Assembly (NCBI GenBank): GCA_030248135.1
Contig: JASANC010001188.1
Coordinates: 1 to 64,000, forward strand
Direction: 5' to 3'
Origin: Theristus sp. LFF4_11
Taxonomy: Eukaryota; Nematoda; Chromadorea; Monhysterida; Xyalidae
DNA: 64,000 nt
Shown here: positions 55,651 through 64,000 of the stretch, one piece after another
Position numbering within the stretch: position 1 is the stretch's first letter
How the letters are laid out: every line of letters starts with the position of its first letter
Notes under the pieces: model-generated
The model's input: the letters and a program-made list of their open reading frames with translations, nothing else
Databases searched by the model: none
What the model was told of the DNA's origin: nothing
Translations under genes and position numbers: made by a program

Positions 55651-57160
55651 TGTTTGTATGTATGTATTGTTGGTGTTTTTTTCGCTTTCAGTAAAGCTGA
55701 CTGATTGTGCTGTTCGTCTCAAATTTAGACTGAGCTGAACAATGCAGAGCAGATGCACCTGTTGGTTGTTGTTGTAGTGCACGATTGCAGCCGCAAGCAG
55801 TTTCAATAAAAGCAAAAAAGAACGACGTTTTGGCTTTTTGTTTTACGGAATAAGATTGAAAGACTCGCATGCGTTGTCTGTGTTCCATTCTACTGTCATG
55901 TGATTGTTTGACATTCAAATTCACAATCCAATTCCAAGGTTTGTAAACGATTTCCAGACTGATCATATTTCACCACCGAAAGCTGAAACAAACCGAAATC
56001 ATATTATTCAGGTTGGTCATAGTTCGAGTTCGAGCACATAACGGGAATGTTTCATTTTTTCTAGTTTGCGTCGGATTGCTATTTTTCGATTTTAAAGTAA
56101 AAAAAATGAGCATTTTTTTATTTTTTTTATTAAAAATTTTTGAAATTTTTTCTTTAATGTGCCCTGAAAATGCCGTTTTTGGCATAATTTTTCGAAAGTT
56201 CAACAAAAATTTTCTTTGACTTTACCTTGTCACTTAGTCTTCAACGCTGCAGGTGGTATTCTGGATTGATTTATCGACTGTTTTCAGCCTTGGTGAGTGA
56301 TGATCGACTCGCGCATTGAAGTACTTGAGCGTCGCAAAGGCTAGTTCAACAAATTCCGATGCCGCTAAGGTGAGATAGAAGCAGAGAACTCACATTTATG
56401 CATCGTTTTTCAGGATCTCGAAAGGTCGAAATTGTGATGTCGACGTGGTAATCACGAGACGTGATGTCGTCTGTGGGAAAATAAGTTCGCCGAAACCAAG
56501 TGAAATTTTCACCCTCCTCCCATATGAGTGGGGGTCATATGGTAAGTCGGTGGTTCCTCAGATGGTGATATTCGGACTCCCTGAAAAATTCTGAACAACT
56601 TTGATTTAGAAAAAAAGAATTTTTTTTTCTTGACATCTCTAGAAACACCCTGCATGCGGCATATTGACCAAAAACGCATGCGACAAGCCATTTTGTTTTG
56701 TATCGTGTGAGTCCCGGCGACGCTTTATGAAGCTGAAATTTTACATGTATATACATTTTTCGCAGATCTTTCAGAATTACCTAGAAACTATACCCACAAA
56801 CGTTTCTAAAGTACCGAAAAATGTGAAAAACCACCAACCTCTGCAGTTTTTTAAAAATACAAAACATGAAAAAACAATTTCAACCTATAGTATAACAGCG
56901 AAAAATGTGCGCAAATACAAGGGGAATTGATTGGTGTTTGATTTTTGTTAATAGCTTCAAGCAGAAGCGAGCTAGAGCAGTTTTACTGCAAGGGGTCGAA
57001 AACTAGGGTTTTTTCTAATTTTGAAGCATAAAGAAAGCTTGGATTAAGATAAAAATATGATTTTCGAACTCAGGGCATCAAGGCGGTTCGATTGGTCTTA
57101 AATTTGACTGAATTTGAAAACTTTTTTGAAATTGTGCCTAGAGGTGTGGAGGCCGGGTCG
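55651..57160. other. No gene or repeat recognised
   Basis: AT-rich DNA with short ORFs only. Nothing in six frames resembles a known family, and no terminal repeats were seen. It ends at the left target duplication of the LTR element. Confidence 0.4.
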
Positions 57161-57165
57161 GTCGA

Positions 57166-57878
57166 TAAAGTGTTTTTTGGGGGTTCGAGGTTGAGGTGGA
57201 TCGGTACCTGTTCTGGGTGTAGGGCTTCTACACACCACTAAGACCGTCAAAGACTGATGAAGACCAGAAAAGACTCAATTATAAACTGACAGCCGAACCT
57301 TTCTGAATACCTTTTAACTGACTGTCACATGGTGGGCTACACGAGACTGACTTTCAAACAACTAAACCAAGACTGCCACCGAAACTACCACGAATGCCTC
57401 ACGGATGCCGAATGCCAAATGTGTGCCCCCAGAGTCAAAGATTCATCGCTTTATATAGGAGCTCAGATGTTTGCGTAGGTGTTGTTGTTGTTTTAGTGTT
57501 TTTGTAAAGGAAGAGAAATGGTCATCATAAAAAGCATGCGCAAAACTGCGCTTGCTAACGTAGAATGTTAACAACGCTTGTTTTAAGCCAGACAGCAGTA
57601 TAGACAGCAGCCAGATATACGTGCACATGTACTATAAATAAATTCAAGAACAAAAGTTAACAGAGAACGTTAACAGAGAACGTTAACAGAGGAAGGTAAC
57701 ATAGAAAGTTAACAAGGAAGTTAACATAGAAAGGTAACATAGAAAGTTAACTAAGAAAGTTAACATAGAGCGTTTAATAGATGATAATATGAATGTTAAT
57801 ACTGACATGATGTAAGACCGTGTTACCGTAAACATTATAGACAAAATAACAGCAAGTATATTTACACATTATACTATA
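57166..57878 (-). repeat. 3-prime LTR of the gag-only element
   Basis: 713 bp. It contains a TATATAAAG box on the minus strand (57,457-57,449) and a GTTAAC-rich tandem array upstream of it (57,656-57,772). Confidence 0.9.
57656..57772. repeat. GTTAAC tandem array in U3
   Basis: About ten imperfect units of 10-13 bp, each with GTTAAC or GGTAAC (for example GTTAACAGAGAAC, GTTAACATAGAAAG). Present identically in the other LTR at 61,465-61,581. It lies upstream of the TATA box in the element's orientation, where enhancers usually sit. Confidence 0.85.
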
Positions 57879-58054
57879 CGCTCATTCTCAATTAGACTTG
57901 TCCTCAAGTCTGTAGGATCGAGGGAGTAATCGAAAACACAGAAACAAAAACGAGCAACTAAATCTCAATTTTTTTGACGCGAGGCAATGGTCACACAAAT
58001 TCTTCGTTTCAAAATTGTTCTAAAATCACGGCAATATCAAATATCAAATAACTG
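57879..58054 (-). other. 3-prime internal leader with weak polypurine tract
   Basis: Between the membrane-protein stop codon and the 3-prime LTR. The bases just upstream of the LTR read GAGAATGAGCG on the minus strand, only partly purine, so the second-strand primer site is weak or unusual. Confidence 0.4.
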
Positions 58055-58774
58055 TCACTCACGCTCATTCTTGTTTGCAGAATTTTGCAGATACTCAAAG
58101 AAAATCAAAAAGAATGACAACAACAAAGCAACAAGTAACATAACATAACAAAATGTTTTAAACAATATTTGTTTGGGGAGCCCGATTTTGACATACTTAT
58201 TTTTTTGCTCACCGCTGACAAGCAACGGCGGGTTTTCTGGGGTACGGGCAAAATTCAAAAGATCGCAAACGCGGCTTTTTGACAACAGTTCTTTCCAGGT
58301 CATGAGTGATGCGCGCTGATAATTCGTTTGCGGAAAGCTTTTTGAACAAAAATTCTGAAATATTTCAGCAGGGGGATTCCAAAGCAAACAGTCTGTCGTG
58401 CATTTTTGTTGTCGAACCTGTTTTGTGCTTGCGTTTAACATTTGTGACTCAAGCTCCGATTTGGATTTCTGGGCGGCAACTATCCGTGCAACGCTAATAA
58501 AAATATGTTTCGGGTTCTCAGGAAGATTCAAACAATCAGCGTCTGCGCGATTCGGTTTAATCAGGGCAACACCTAAAATTATCAACAGAGCAGCCAGTAC
58601 AAGAATAAAACATATTGATTTCAATATAGACATTGCATGACGAACATTGGTTTTTGAGAGCTCAAATTTTAAAATGGATTGACGCAATACATACTGTGAA
58701 GTTTTGGCGCGCATGAGCTTGGTCTGTTTCGACTTTTTCTTTTTCAGGCGCTTATGGAGCGAGTTAGGGACCAC
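58055..58774 (-). CDS. Two-transmembrane cysteine-containing ORF in place of pol
   Basis: An open frame of 239 codons overlapping the end of gag by 31 bases in the -1 frame. The first in-frame ATG is at 58,714 (219 residues), so translation could start there or follow a frameshift from gag. The N-terminal part is Lys/Arg-rich, a first hydrophobic segment (CFILVLAALLIILGVAL) follows, then about 110 residues with seven cysteines and one Asn sequon, then a second segment (VMLLVALLLSFFLIFF) and a short charged tail. That is a two-pass protein with a likely lumenal or external cysteine loop. Position and topology recall envelope-like ORFs, but no known envelope or fusion motif is evident. Function unknown. 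Confidence 0.7.
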   Translation of the reverse strand: MVPNSLHKRLKKKKSKQTKLMRAKTSQYVLRQSILKFELSKTNVRHAMSILKSICFILVLAALLIILGVALIKPNRADADCLNLPENPKHIFISVARIVAAQKSKSELESQMLNASTKQVRQQKCTTDCLLWNPPAEIFQNFCSKSFPQTNYQRASLMTWKELLSKSRVCDLLNFARTPENPPLLVSGEQKNKYVKIGLPKQILFKTFCYVMLLVALLLSFFLIFFEYLQNSANKNERE

Positions 58775-60033
58775 ATCATTGATAATAGCTGAGAGTTTGT
58801 TTCGGCAATCAGGAGTGTAGTGTCGATTTGTTCCGGAACATCATAAAAGATATCGCCGTCTTCAGAGTCATTGGCAGCAGTGGAATCTTTGGTTGCAGTA
58901 AAATTGGGCGGCTTCATGCTTGCGTGCATGAGTGGTTTGAGCTTGGTTTGAAGCGGACAACTGTCTTTACTGTTAGAATGAATAAAATTGACTTTTGCTT
59001 TGCGCATCAAATCATCGCGGAGTTCAGTGAGTAATTTTGATTGGCGTTCGCGTAGCGCGTCGTTTTCATCTTGCATGTTGAGTTGCGAAAGTTCTTGGGT
59101 TTCGGCGTTTTCATTTGACACAAAATTAACAATTGCGGGTGCTGGGTTTTTACTTTGAGAGTATGTTTGGAATTGGTGATTGTTGTCGTGGGCATGTATA
59201 TTGTGTGCGCGCGAAAGTTTGTTTGGACAGCGAGCGATTAGGTGGTAAGGAGAGCCACAATTGAAACATCTACGTGTGAAGCTACGTGGTTGAGATGGAA
59301 ACGTATTGTTGCTGAAAAAATTATGTTGGTAGGCAAGCAGTTGAGAAAGTTGTTGTTCAAGTGCTGTTATGCGATCATTTAAAGAAAGCTGGTTGGTTTG
59401 ATTTGCGCTGTGTGGTGGTGGTTCATCATGAAAGTTCAAATAGTTAATGTTTGATGGTGATGGCGGATCAAACTGTTTTAAGGATTGGCCGGTTTCTAGA
59501 ATGGTTTGCGCTTCGACAAGCTGGGCTTTGGTGACTGCGTCATTGAAGTTCATTGGATTTTGCAAACAGACGTAAAACCGAATACTAGGCTTGAGTTTTT
59601 GCAGAAAGTGAGACAAGAGAAGTTCATCCAAATTTTCTTTCTCAAGTTTGGGATAAGCAGCTTGCACAAGCTTTTTTAAATCTTGACTGAAATCGGTTAC
59701 GGACTCGTTTTCCCTGTGTGTTCGATTAGCTAATATCGTTTGACTAAAACGATTATGTAGTGCTGGATAAAATTTATCTCGCAAATTTTTAACAAGATCA
59801 GCATATGTGGTTTTTTGAGTAGGTGTTAATTCTTTGTAAGCGTCTAAAGCATTTTCGCGTAGATATACTGGTAATGTGCGCAATTTCTTGGCTTCGTCAA
59901 ATTGCAAAGCATCGCACGCAATTTCGAATATGGAAATAAATTCGTCAAAATCTTGCGATCTACCTGTGAAGAATTTCAAATCTGCGTTAGACATAAGACT
60001 TGAATCAGAGATCATGCAAGTCCTGTCTTGCAT
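58744..60033 (-). CDS. Gag polyprotein (Ty3/gypsy-like) with one CCHC zinc knuckle
   Basis: 429 residues from the first ATG; the frame is open further upstream to 60,066 without ATG. Residues about 20-180 match the retrotransposon gag capsid layout (FTGRSQDFDEFISIFE, then LPVYLRENALDAYKEL, NRTHRENESVTDF and LLLSHFLQKLKPSIR). A CX2CX4HX4C knuckle (CFNCGSPYHLIARC) sits at about 255-268, preceded by a Gln/Asn-rich linker. The C-terminal 150 residues are acidic with no protease signature. It would form the particle and package RNA. The ORF is intact, consistent with a young element and with selection on gag alone. Confidence 0.9.
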   Translation of the reverse strand: MQDRTCMISDSSLMSNADLKFFTGRSQDFDEFISIFEIACDALQFDEAKKLRTLPVYLRENALDAYKELTPTQKTTYADLVKNLRDKFYPALHNRFSQTILANRTHRENESVTDFSQDLKKLVQAAYPKLEKENLDELLLSHFLQKLKPSIRFYVCLQNPMNFNDAVTKAQLVEAQTILETGQSLKQFDPPSPSNINYLNFHDEPPPHSANQTNQLSLNDRITALEQQLSQLLAYQHNFFSNNTFPSQPRSFTRRCFNCGSPYHLIARCPNKLSRAHNIHAHDNNHQFQTYSQSKNPAPAIVNFVSNENAETQELSQLNMQDENDALRERQSKLLTELRDDLMRKAKVNFIHSNSKDSCPLQTKLKPLMHASMKPPNFTATKDSTAANDSEDGDIFYDVPEQIDTTLLIAETNSQLLSMMWSLTRSISA

Positions 60034-60246
60034 TGTGTCAACACTAGTAAACAAAGAATGTAACACAGATTTAAGGGATTCACTATTTGTGTTCTAACAA
60101 TCAATTAGTTTCCGTAAGTCACGTTGATAAGTGCGATATTCACGATGAGTGATGGGAGCTTCGGACTCTGATGAAGGTTCTACAGATTGCGAGGCGCGCA
60201 TGAGAAAAAGAAAAACTTGGTTGAACAAACAGTAAAAAAATAAAAG
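60034..60246 (-). other. Spacer between small ORF 2 and gag
   Basis: About 210 bases without an ORF. It may serve as a leader for gag translation. Confidence 0.4.
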
Positions 60247-60561
60247 CTAATTGTTATTTATGTCTACTGAACTGGAAGTGTGCGGTTCTGTTGTGGTAGC
60301 GACCTGGGGTGATGGACGTGTCATTACAAAAAGAATGCCCGAATTGATTTGTTGGAAGTTTTGAAACAGTTGGTGATAGTAATTGATGAATTCTTCCGAT
60401 TTAAGAATGTTTGGATCAGCGTAGTGTAAGCAGCGAGCTAACGTATTTAGCTGTGAATGAACCGCGGCTAAAACATCTGAGACGTATTGGTAATCAATGT
60501 CAATTGCGTTAGCTGGGCGCGGCAGAATTAACGTTAAATGTGAGCGCGAGTTTTGTGACAT
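60247..60561 (-). CDS. Small ORF 2 of the LTR element (104 residues)
   Basis: Starts with ATG directly after the stop codon of the preceding ORF (TAA then ATG, no gap). The product is soluble-looking, with a predicted helical middle (VSDVLAAVHSQLNTLARCL) and a Ser/Thr/Asn-rich tail. No family recognised. The zero-gap junction suggests coupled termination and reinitiation. Confidence 0.6.
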   Translation of the reverse strand: MSQNSRSHLTLILPRPANAIDIDYQYVSDVLAAVHSQLNTLARCLHYADPNILKSEEFINYYHQLFQNFQQINSGILFVMTRPSPQVATTTEPHTSSSVDINNN

Positions 60562-60834
60562 TTAAGTGCAGTGATTAGGGAAGAGGAACAATTGGTGTTC
60601 AGACATTGTCAATTCAGCGTATCGGGCGAGATTGCGATCAAGCGTGTTTATTAAAGTTGAAATGGTTTGAAATAAATCGCTGATATGCTCGACTAGGTCA
60701 GCAAATTTATTTAAAAGCAGGTCCACAGTTGCGTCTGTTCTGTTTTCTTCTAGGGTTTCCTGATCTGACTCATCTTGAGCTAGCAGTCCTGGCATTAGCA
60801 AAAGGTATATCGCAGTTTTGAAAGGATGCGCAAA
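60562..60834 (-). CDS. Small ORF 1 of the LTR element, probably a spliced exon
   Basis: The frame opens before 60,834, where a strong acceptor stands (long T-rich tract then GTACAG). The first ATG is 60,795 (77 residues). The reading has a hydrophobic stretch (AIYLLLMPGLLAQ) followed by an acidic, heptad-like region (LLLNKFADLVEHISDLFQTI), that is, a possible signal or anchor plus a coiled coil. An upstream exon joined at 60,834 would lengthen the hydrophobic part. No family recognised. Confidence 0.5.
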   Translation of the reverse strand, partial: FAHPFKTAIYLLLMPGLLAQDESDQETLEENRTDATVDLLLNKFADLVEHISDLFQTISTLINTLDRNLARYAELTMSEHQLFLFPNHCT

Positions 60835-60952
60835 CTGTACAAACAACAAAGAAAAACAATAAATGGGCAGCAAATAGCAAATAGATCAACAATATATATA
60901 GCAAGTAAGTAAAATTTAAACAACAATTAAAATCAAAACAGTATTCACTTAC
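60835..60952 (-). other. Predicted leader intron of the LTR element
   Basis: The donor GATGTAAGTG lies about 31 bases after the LTR edge (GTAAGT at 60,952-60,947). The acceptor TTTGTTGTTTGTACAG ends at 60,835. A donor between primer-binding site and first ORF mirrors the leader donor of retroviruses. Inferred from consensus only. Confidence 0.5.
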
Positions 60953-60959
60953 ATCGTCG

Positions 60960-60983
60960 AATCGAACAGGGTCGGTGCTACCA
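60960..60983 (-). promoter_or_regulatory. tRNA primer-binding site
   Basis: Immediately after the 5-prime LTR the minus strand reads TGGTAGCACCGACCCTGTTC. Its complement ends in GCTACCA and, further in, has TCGAAC at the T-loop position, the layout of a tRNA 3-prime end with CCA (T-stem AGGGT, acceptor strand CGGTGCT). The tRNA species was not identified. Confidence 0.8.
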
Positions 60984-61687
60984 TAAAGTGTTTTTTGGGG
61001 GTTCGAGGTTGAGGTGGATCGGTACCTGTAGGGCTTCTACACACCACTAAGACCGTCAAAGACTGATGAAGACCAGAAAAGACTCAATTATAAACTGACA
61101 GCCGAACCTTTCTGAATACCTTTTAACTGACTGTCACATGGTGGGCTACACGAGACTGACTTTCAAACAACTAAACCAAGACTGCCACCGAAACTACCAC
61201 GAATGCCTCACGGATGCCGAATGCCAAATGTGTGCCCCCAGAGTCAAAGATTCATCGCTTTATATAGGAGCTCAGATGTTTGCGTAGGTGTTGTTGTTGT
61301 TTTAGTGTTTTTGTAAAGGAAGAGAAATGGTCATCATAAAAAGCATGCGCAAAACTGCGCTTGCTAACGTAGAATGTTAACAACGCTTGTTTTAAGCCAG
61401 ACAGCAGTATAGACAGCAGCCAGATATACGTGCACATGTACTATAAATAAATTCAAGAACAAAAGTTAACAGAGAACGTTAACAGAGAACGTTAACAGAG
61501 GAAGGTAACATAGAAAGTTAACAAGGAAGTTAACATAGAAAGGTAACATAGAAAGTTAACTAAGAAAGTTAACATAGAGCGTTTAATAGATGATAATATG
61601 AATGTTAATACTGACATGATGTAAGACCGTGTTACCGTAAACATTATAGACAAAATAACAGCAAGTATATTTACACATTATACTATA
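60984..61687 (-). repeat. 5-prime LTR of the gag-only element
   Basis: 704 bp, the promoter copy for the minus-strand transcript. TATATAAAG is at 61,266-61,258, so transcription should begin near 61,235. Confidence 0.9.
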
Positions 61688-62420
61688 GTCGACTCAAAAA
61701 GCCTATCTTAAGTTTTCTGTTTATGGTCGTCGTGATCCAGTGCATCGTGCAACCAATCACAAATCAATTCAATTCAATTCAACCAATATCGTAATTTTGG
61801 TTCAACCAATCAAGGCGGCCTTTTTCGCCATTGAGATCGCGGACAACGACCGAAAGCCCACGAACGGCGCCGCTTTCTTTTCAGCTTCTTCAACACGTTT
61901 CTTGATCAAAGAAGTTGCAACATGGAATTGCATTTTCTTCGCTTTGAACCAAACGAAAGAAACCTACAAATTAATTGGCCGGTACATCTTTCTAAAACAT
62001 GTTTCAACCGTGATTGCTTATAATTCACGCTTCGGTTTTCTTTTTGCTGTTTAGTACAAAATATTTCTTTCCCAATGTAGGCAAACCAAAAAATCATGAT
62101 TTTCGAAAAAAAATTTAGGGTGTGCAGAAAATTTGGGGAGGTCTCAGCCAGACAAAATTTCATGGGGGTGTGGGGGGGGTGTCGGCCAAATTTTCGAGAG
62201 GGGGGTCCGATCCGACGGTGCCCCCCCACCCCCCCCCCACCCCCCCCCCACCCGACGGTCTCTGGTGCTCTGGGGGCCACGGTACTGGTTTGGTTTAGGT
62301 TCGAAATTTTTTTAACTTAAAATTTTTTTAAATCGGGATTTTTGGTTGCCCTTTTCTAAAAACCGACACACTCGTTGTCGGACATTGCTAAAACGGACCT
62401 AGTTCTAAATCCTAATCCTA
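61688..62420. other. Flank of the LTR element; C/G-tract region, no gene recognised
   Basis: Begins with the target duplication GTCGA. CAATTCAATTCAATTCAA is at about 61,764. A dense G then C tract at 62,163-62,252 has mirrored G and C runs that can fold back. The open frame at 61,740-62,054 matches nothing I know. Confidence 0.45.
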
Positions 62421-62424
62421 AAGC

Positions 62425-63832
62425 CTACACCCACTGAACATCTTCATTACTCAGTTGTGCGACGTTGTTTTGTTATTGCACAATTCACGTGTATTGGCAA
62501 CCGACTTCTGTAGGTTACCTAAGGCTTCGCAAGCCTTTTATAATGGGAAAAAACACCCGAAACACACAGGCTTTAGGTAGCTCTGAAATGACCGCAGGTG
62601 AGAGTGGGACCTTCGTCCTATTTCTATTTACCAATACCTCGATTTGTATTTATGGCACAGTTTTCAGATTTTCGGCTACGGACTTTTTTCAATTTTCTCC
62701 CTTTCCGTTTCAATAGGGGTTGTTTTTAGGGTGCGGAGTAATCGATATAACAAAATAAAACATTATATTCGGACTCAGCGATCTCAATTTGCATTTGTAA
62801 CAGGGTTTCAGATTTTTGCGACGTGTTTTTTTAATTTTAAATTAATTTTTTAAAGAAATTACCCTTTTCATCACCGTGGCATACGCGTTTAGAGCACAGT
62901 AGAAGCGTTGGACAAAGTTCTAAATAAAATTTTTAAACTCAGCGTACCCAAAAAACCCTTTGGTCACTGTTGGAGCACTTGAGGTGGCCCATGAAAATTT
63001 GGGGGTGGGAGGATACACCCTGCTGATTAAAAAAAAGATGCTTCGGTGTAAACAGATCACAAACGGTTTGCAATTTTTTTTACGGTTCGATATAGATTCT
63101 GTCAAATAATAATTGTCATCGTCGTCCCATTGTCGGTCATTTTTTTATTGTATCTGCAGTTCCAACGCTCTATCGGAAAAATGACCAGCAAATCAACAAG
63201 GTAGGGCCTACATTGACCTGTATTTGGATTTCCCAAAAACAAAAACACACCAGTATTTTCCTGCCGGTTGGCCGATCTGCATAGAAACGTGCTCTACTCT
63301 AACAAAGCTTATAGTTTTCGTTTCGCCAACCTTTTTACAGTGTTCGTCGAAAAAGACCGACCACGATGAGCTCATCAAGACGCAAACGTCGATGGTTGAA
63401 ACCTTGTGCAATCACCACGTCGGTTGTCACGCTGATTGTGCTGGCGTTGGTTGCCATGGTCGTCGTGGTGGTGATGTACATTAAATCGGAGGAGACCACC
63501 GTCATTTTTCACACGATGCCGTGAGGAAGACCTTTTTTTTTAAATTACCGTGTTTTGTTTGCTTTTTGCTAAAGTTTTCAGATGCACCCTGAGAGGAAAC
63601 GCGGTTTCTTTACATTGTGAAAAATGCGCACGTTCAGCAAAAAACTATCTATGATTTATCCCGTTTAACCCCGCATATAAGCGGCTTTATAAAACTGAGA
63701 AAATGAAAAGTTTTACAATCAGTGAGTGACTTATTTTGGGAGGTTTGAGAACAACATTAAAATGGAATGAACTGTTGCATTGTTCAACGAAAATCTGTCA
63801 ATCAACAAAAAAACTGATTGATGGACGTTAAC
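62425..63832 (+). repeat. Inverted fragment of the kelch-array unit, copy F
   Basis: Collinear with 30-1,390 on the plus strand, that is, opposite to copies A-C. It contains the upstream block, ex-promoter region, exon 1 and about 300 bp of intron 1, and breaks off at GACGTTAA near 63,832. Its left edge follows CTAATCCTAAAG hexamers. Confidence 0.85.
63366..63520 (+). pseudogene. Solo exon 1 (type II membrane anchor), copy F
   Basis: 155 bases identical in structure to the other exon 1 copies, with intact ATG, membrane segment and GTGAGG donor. Later exons are absent before the block ends, so it is probably a stranded exon unless the remainder lies beyond the window on rearranged DNA. Confidence 0.7.
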
Positions 63833-64000
63833 ACCGTTTGCAAATAAGAGTGGGGGGGGGTCTGCGCTACATGGGAAAGTTTTCAAATCAAGGGTGCAGG
63901 GACATTCTACTAATCAAGGCGCTTCAGGTTTACCCCCTGAGTACCCCCTGATTATGCCTATAAAGGTCGTTTTTAGGGTGCGGAAGTTGAAAAACCCTCG
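63833..64000. other. Non-coding end of window
   Basis: G-rich AGTGGGGGGGGTCTG and CCCCCTGAGTACCCCCTG pieces; no gene recognised. Confidence 0.4.

Larger units (their letters stand above)
57166..61687 (-). mobile_element. LTR retroelement with gag but no pol
   Basis: Direct repeats 57,166-57,878 and 60,984-61,687 are identical by eye except for a 9-bp insertion near 57,211. The 5-bp sequence GTCGA flanks the element on both sides (57,161-57,165; 61,688-61,692). On the minus strand the order is 5-prime LTR, primer-binding site, splice donor, two small ORFs, gag, an overlapping membrane-protein ORF, 3-prime LTR. The internal region is only 3.1 kb and contains no protease, reverse transcriptase, RNase H or integrase motif in any frame. 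LTR termini are TATAGT...CTTTA rather than TG...CA. Near-identical LTRs imply recent insertion, so enzymes must come from another element. Gag resembles the Ty3/gypsy group. Confidence 0.9.

Noticed and set aside
58744..60033. Gag ORF as a domesticated Arc-like host gene
   Set aside because: Intact LTRs, primer site and target duplication show it belongs to a mobile element.
61740..62054. Open frame after the LTR element as a gene fragment
   Set aside because: No splice signals or family similarity that I can recognise.

Overview
The window is nuclear DNA from an animal, most likely an invertebrate; I cannot name the phylum. Genes are split by GT-AG introns, and four conserved eukaryotic genes can be rebuilt exon by exon: ferredoxin/adrenodoxin reductase (FDXR), the RNase P/MRP subunit Rpp20 (POP7), the Golgi protein kish (TMEM167A) and microspherule protein 1 (MCRS1). 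Mobile DNA is dense: mariner/Tc1, hAT, Helitron-like, LINE, tRNA-SINE, LTR and many MITE-like elements.

Region 1 (1-36.2 kb) is a tandem, partly palindromic array of a lineage-specific gene. Splice phases that agree across copies give eight coding exons: a basic N-terminus with one transmembrane anchor (type II topology), a Ser/Thr linker, a near-pure threonine stalk of variable length, and about six kelch blades. Copy A (13,879-7,320) and copy C (34,586-24,795) are intact in frame, 472 and 443 residues. Copy B (21,328-16,172) has lost exon 6 and its frame. Solo exon-1 copies lie on the plus strand near 925 and 63,366, and a two-exon stump (copy D) lies at 3,962-2,612. Elements inserted after duplication can be dated against empty sites in the sister copies.

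Region 2 (37.0-50.5 kb) is a compact minus-strand cluster read MCRS1, kish, POP7, FDXR. Kish ends about 75 bp before the proposed POP7 start, and poly(A) signals sit close to the next gene, an operon-like layout. Two introns appear to be GC-AG. Short MITEs carrying CCAAT and CACGTG motifs sit in several introns and 37 bp upstream of the FDXR start codon.

Region 3 (50.5-57.1 kb) is repeat-rich: a foldback element interrupted by a tRNA-SINE that is itself interrupted by a hAT MITE with a perfect 8-bp target duplication, then G/C-tract MITEs. No host gene was recognised.

Region 4 (57.2-61.7 kb) is a complete, apparently young LTR element on the minus strand. It has near-identical LTRs, a 5-bp target duplication, a tRNA primer-binding site, a leader splice donor and a gag ORF with one CCHC knuckle, but no protease, reverse transcriptase, RNase H or integrase. 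In the place of pol it has an overlapping ORF for a two-transmembrane, cysteine-containing protein, and two abutting small ORFs lie ahead of gag. This is the strongest candidate for an undescribed system. The window closes (62.4-63.8 kb) with another inverted fragment of the kelch-array unit.
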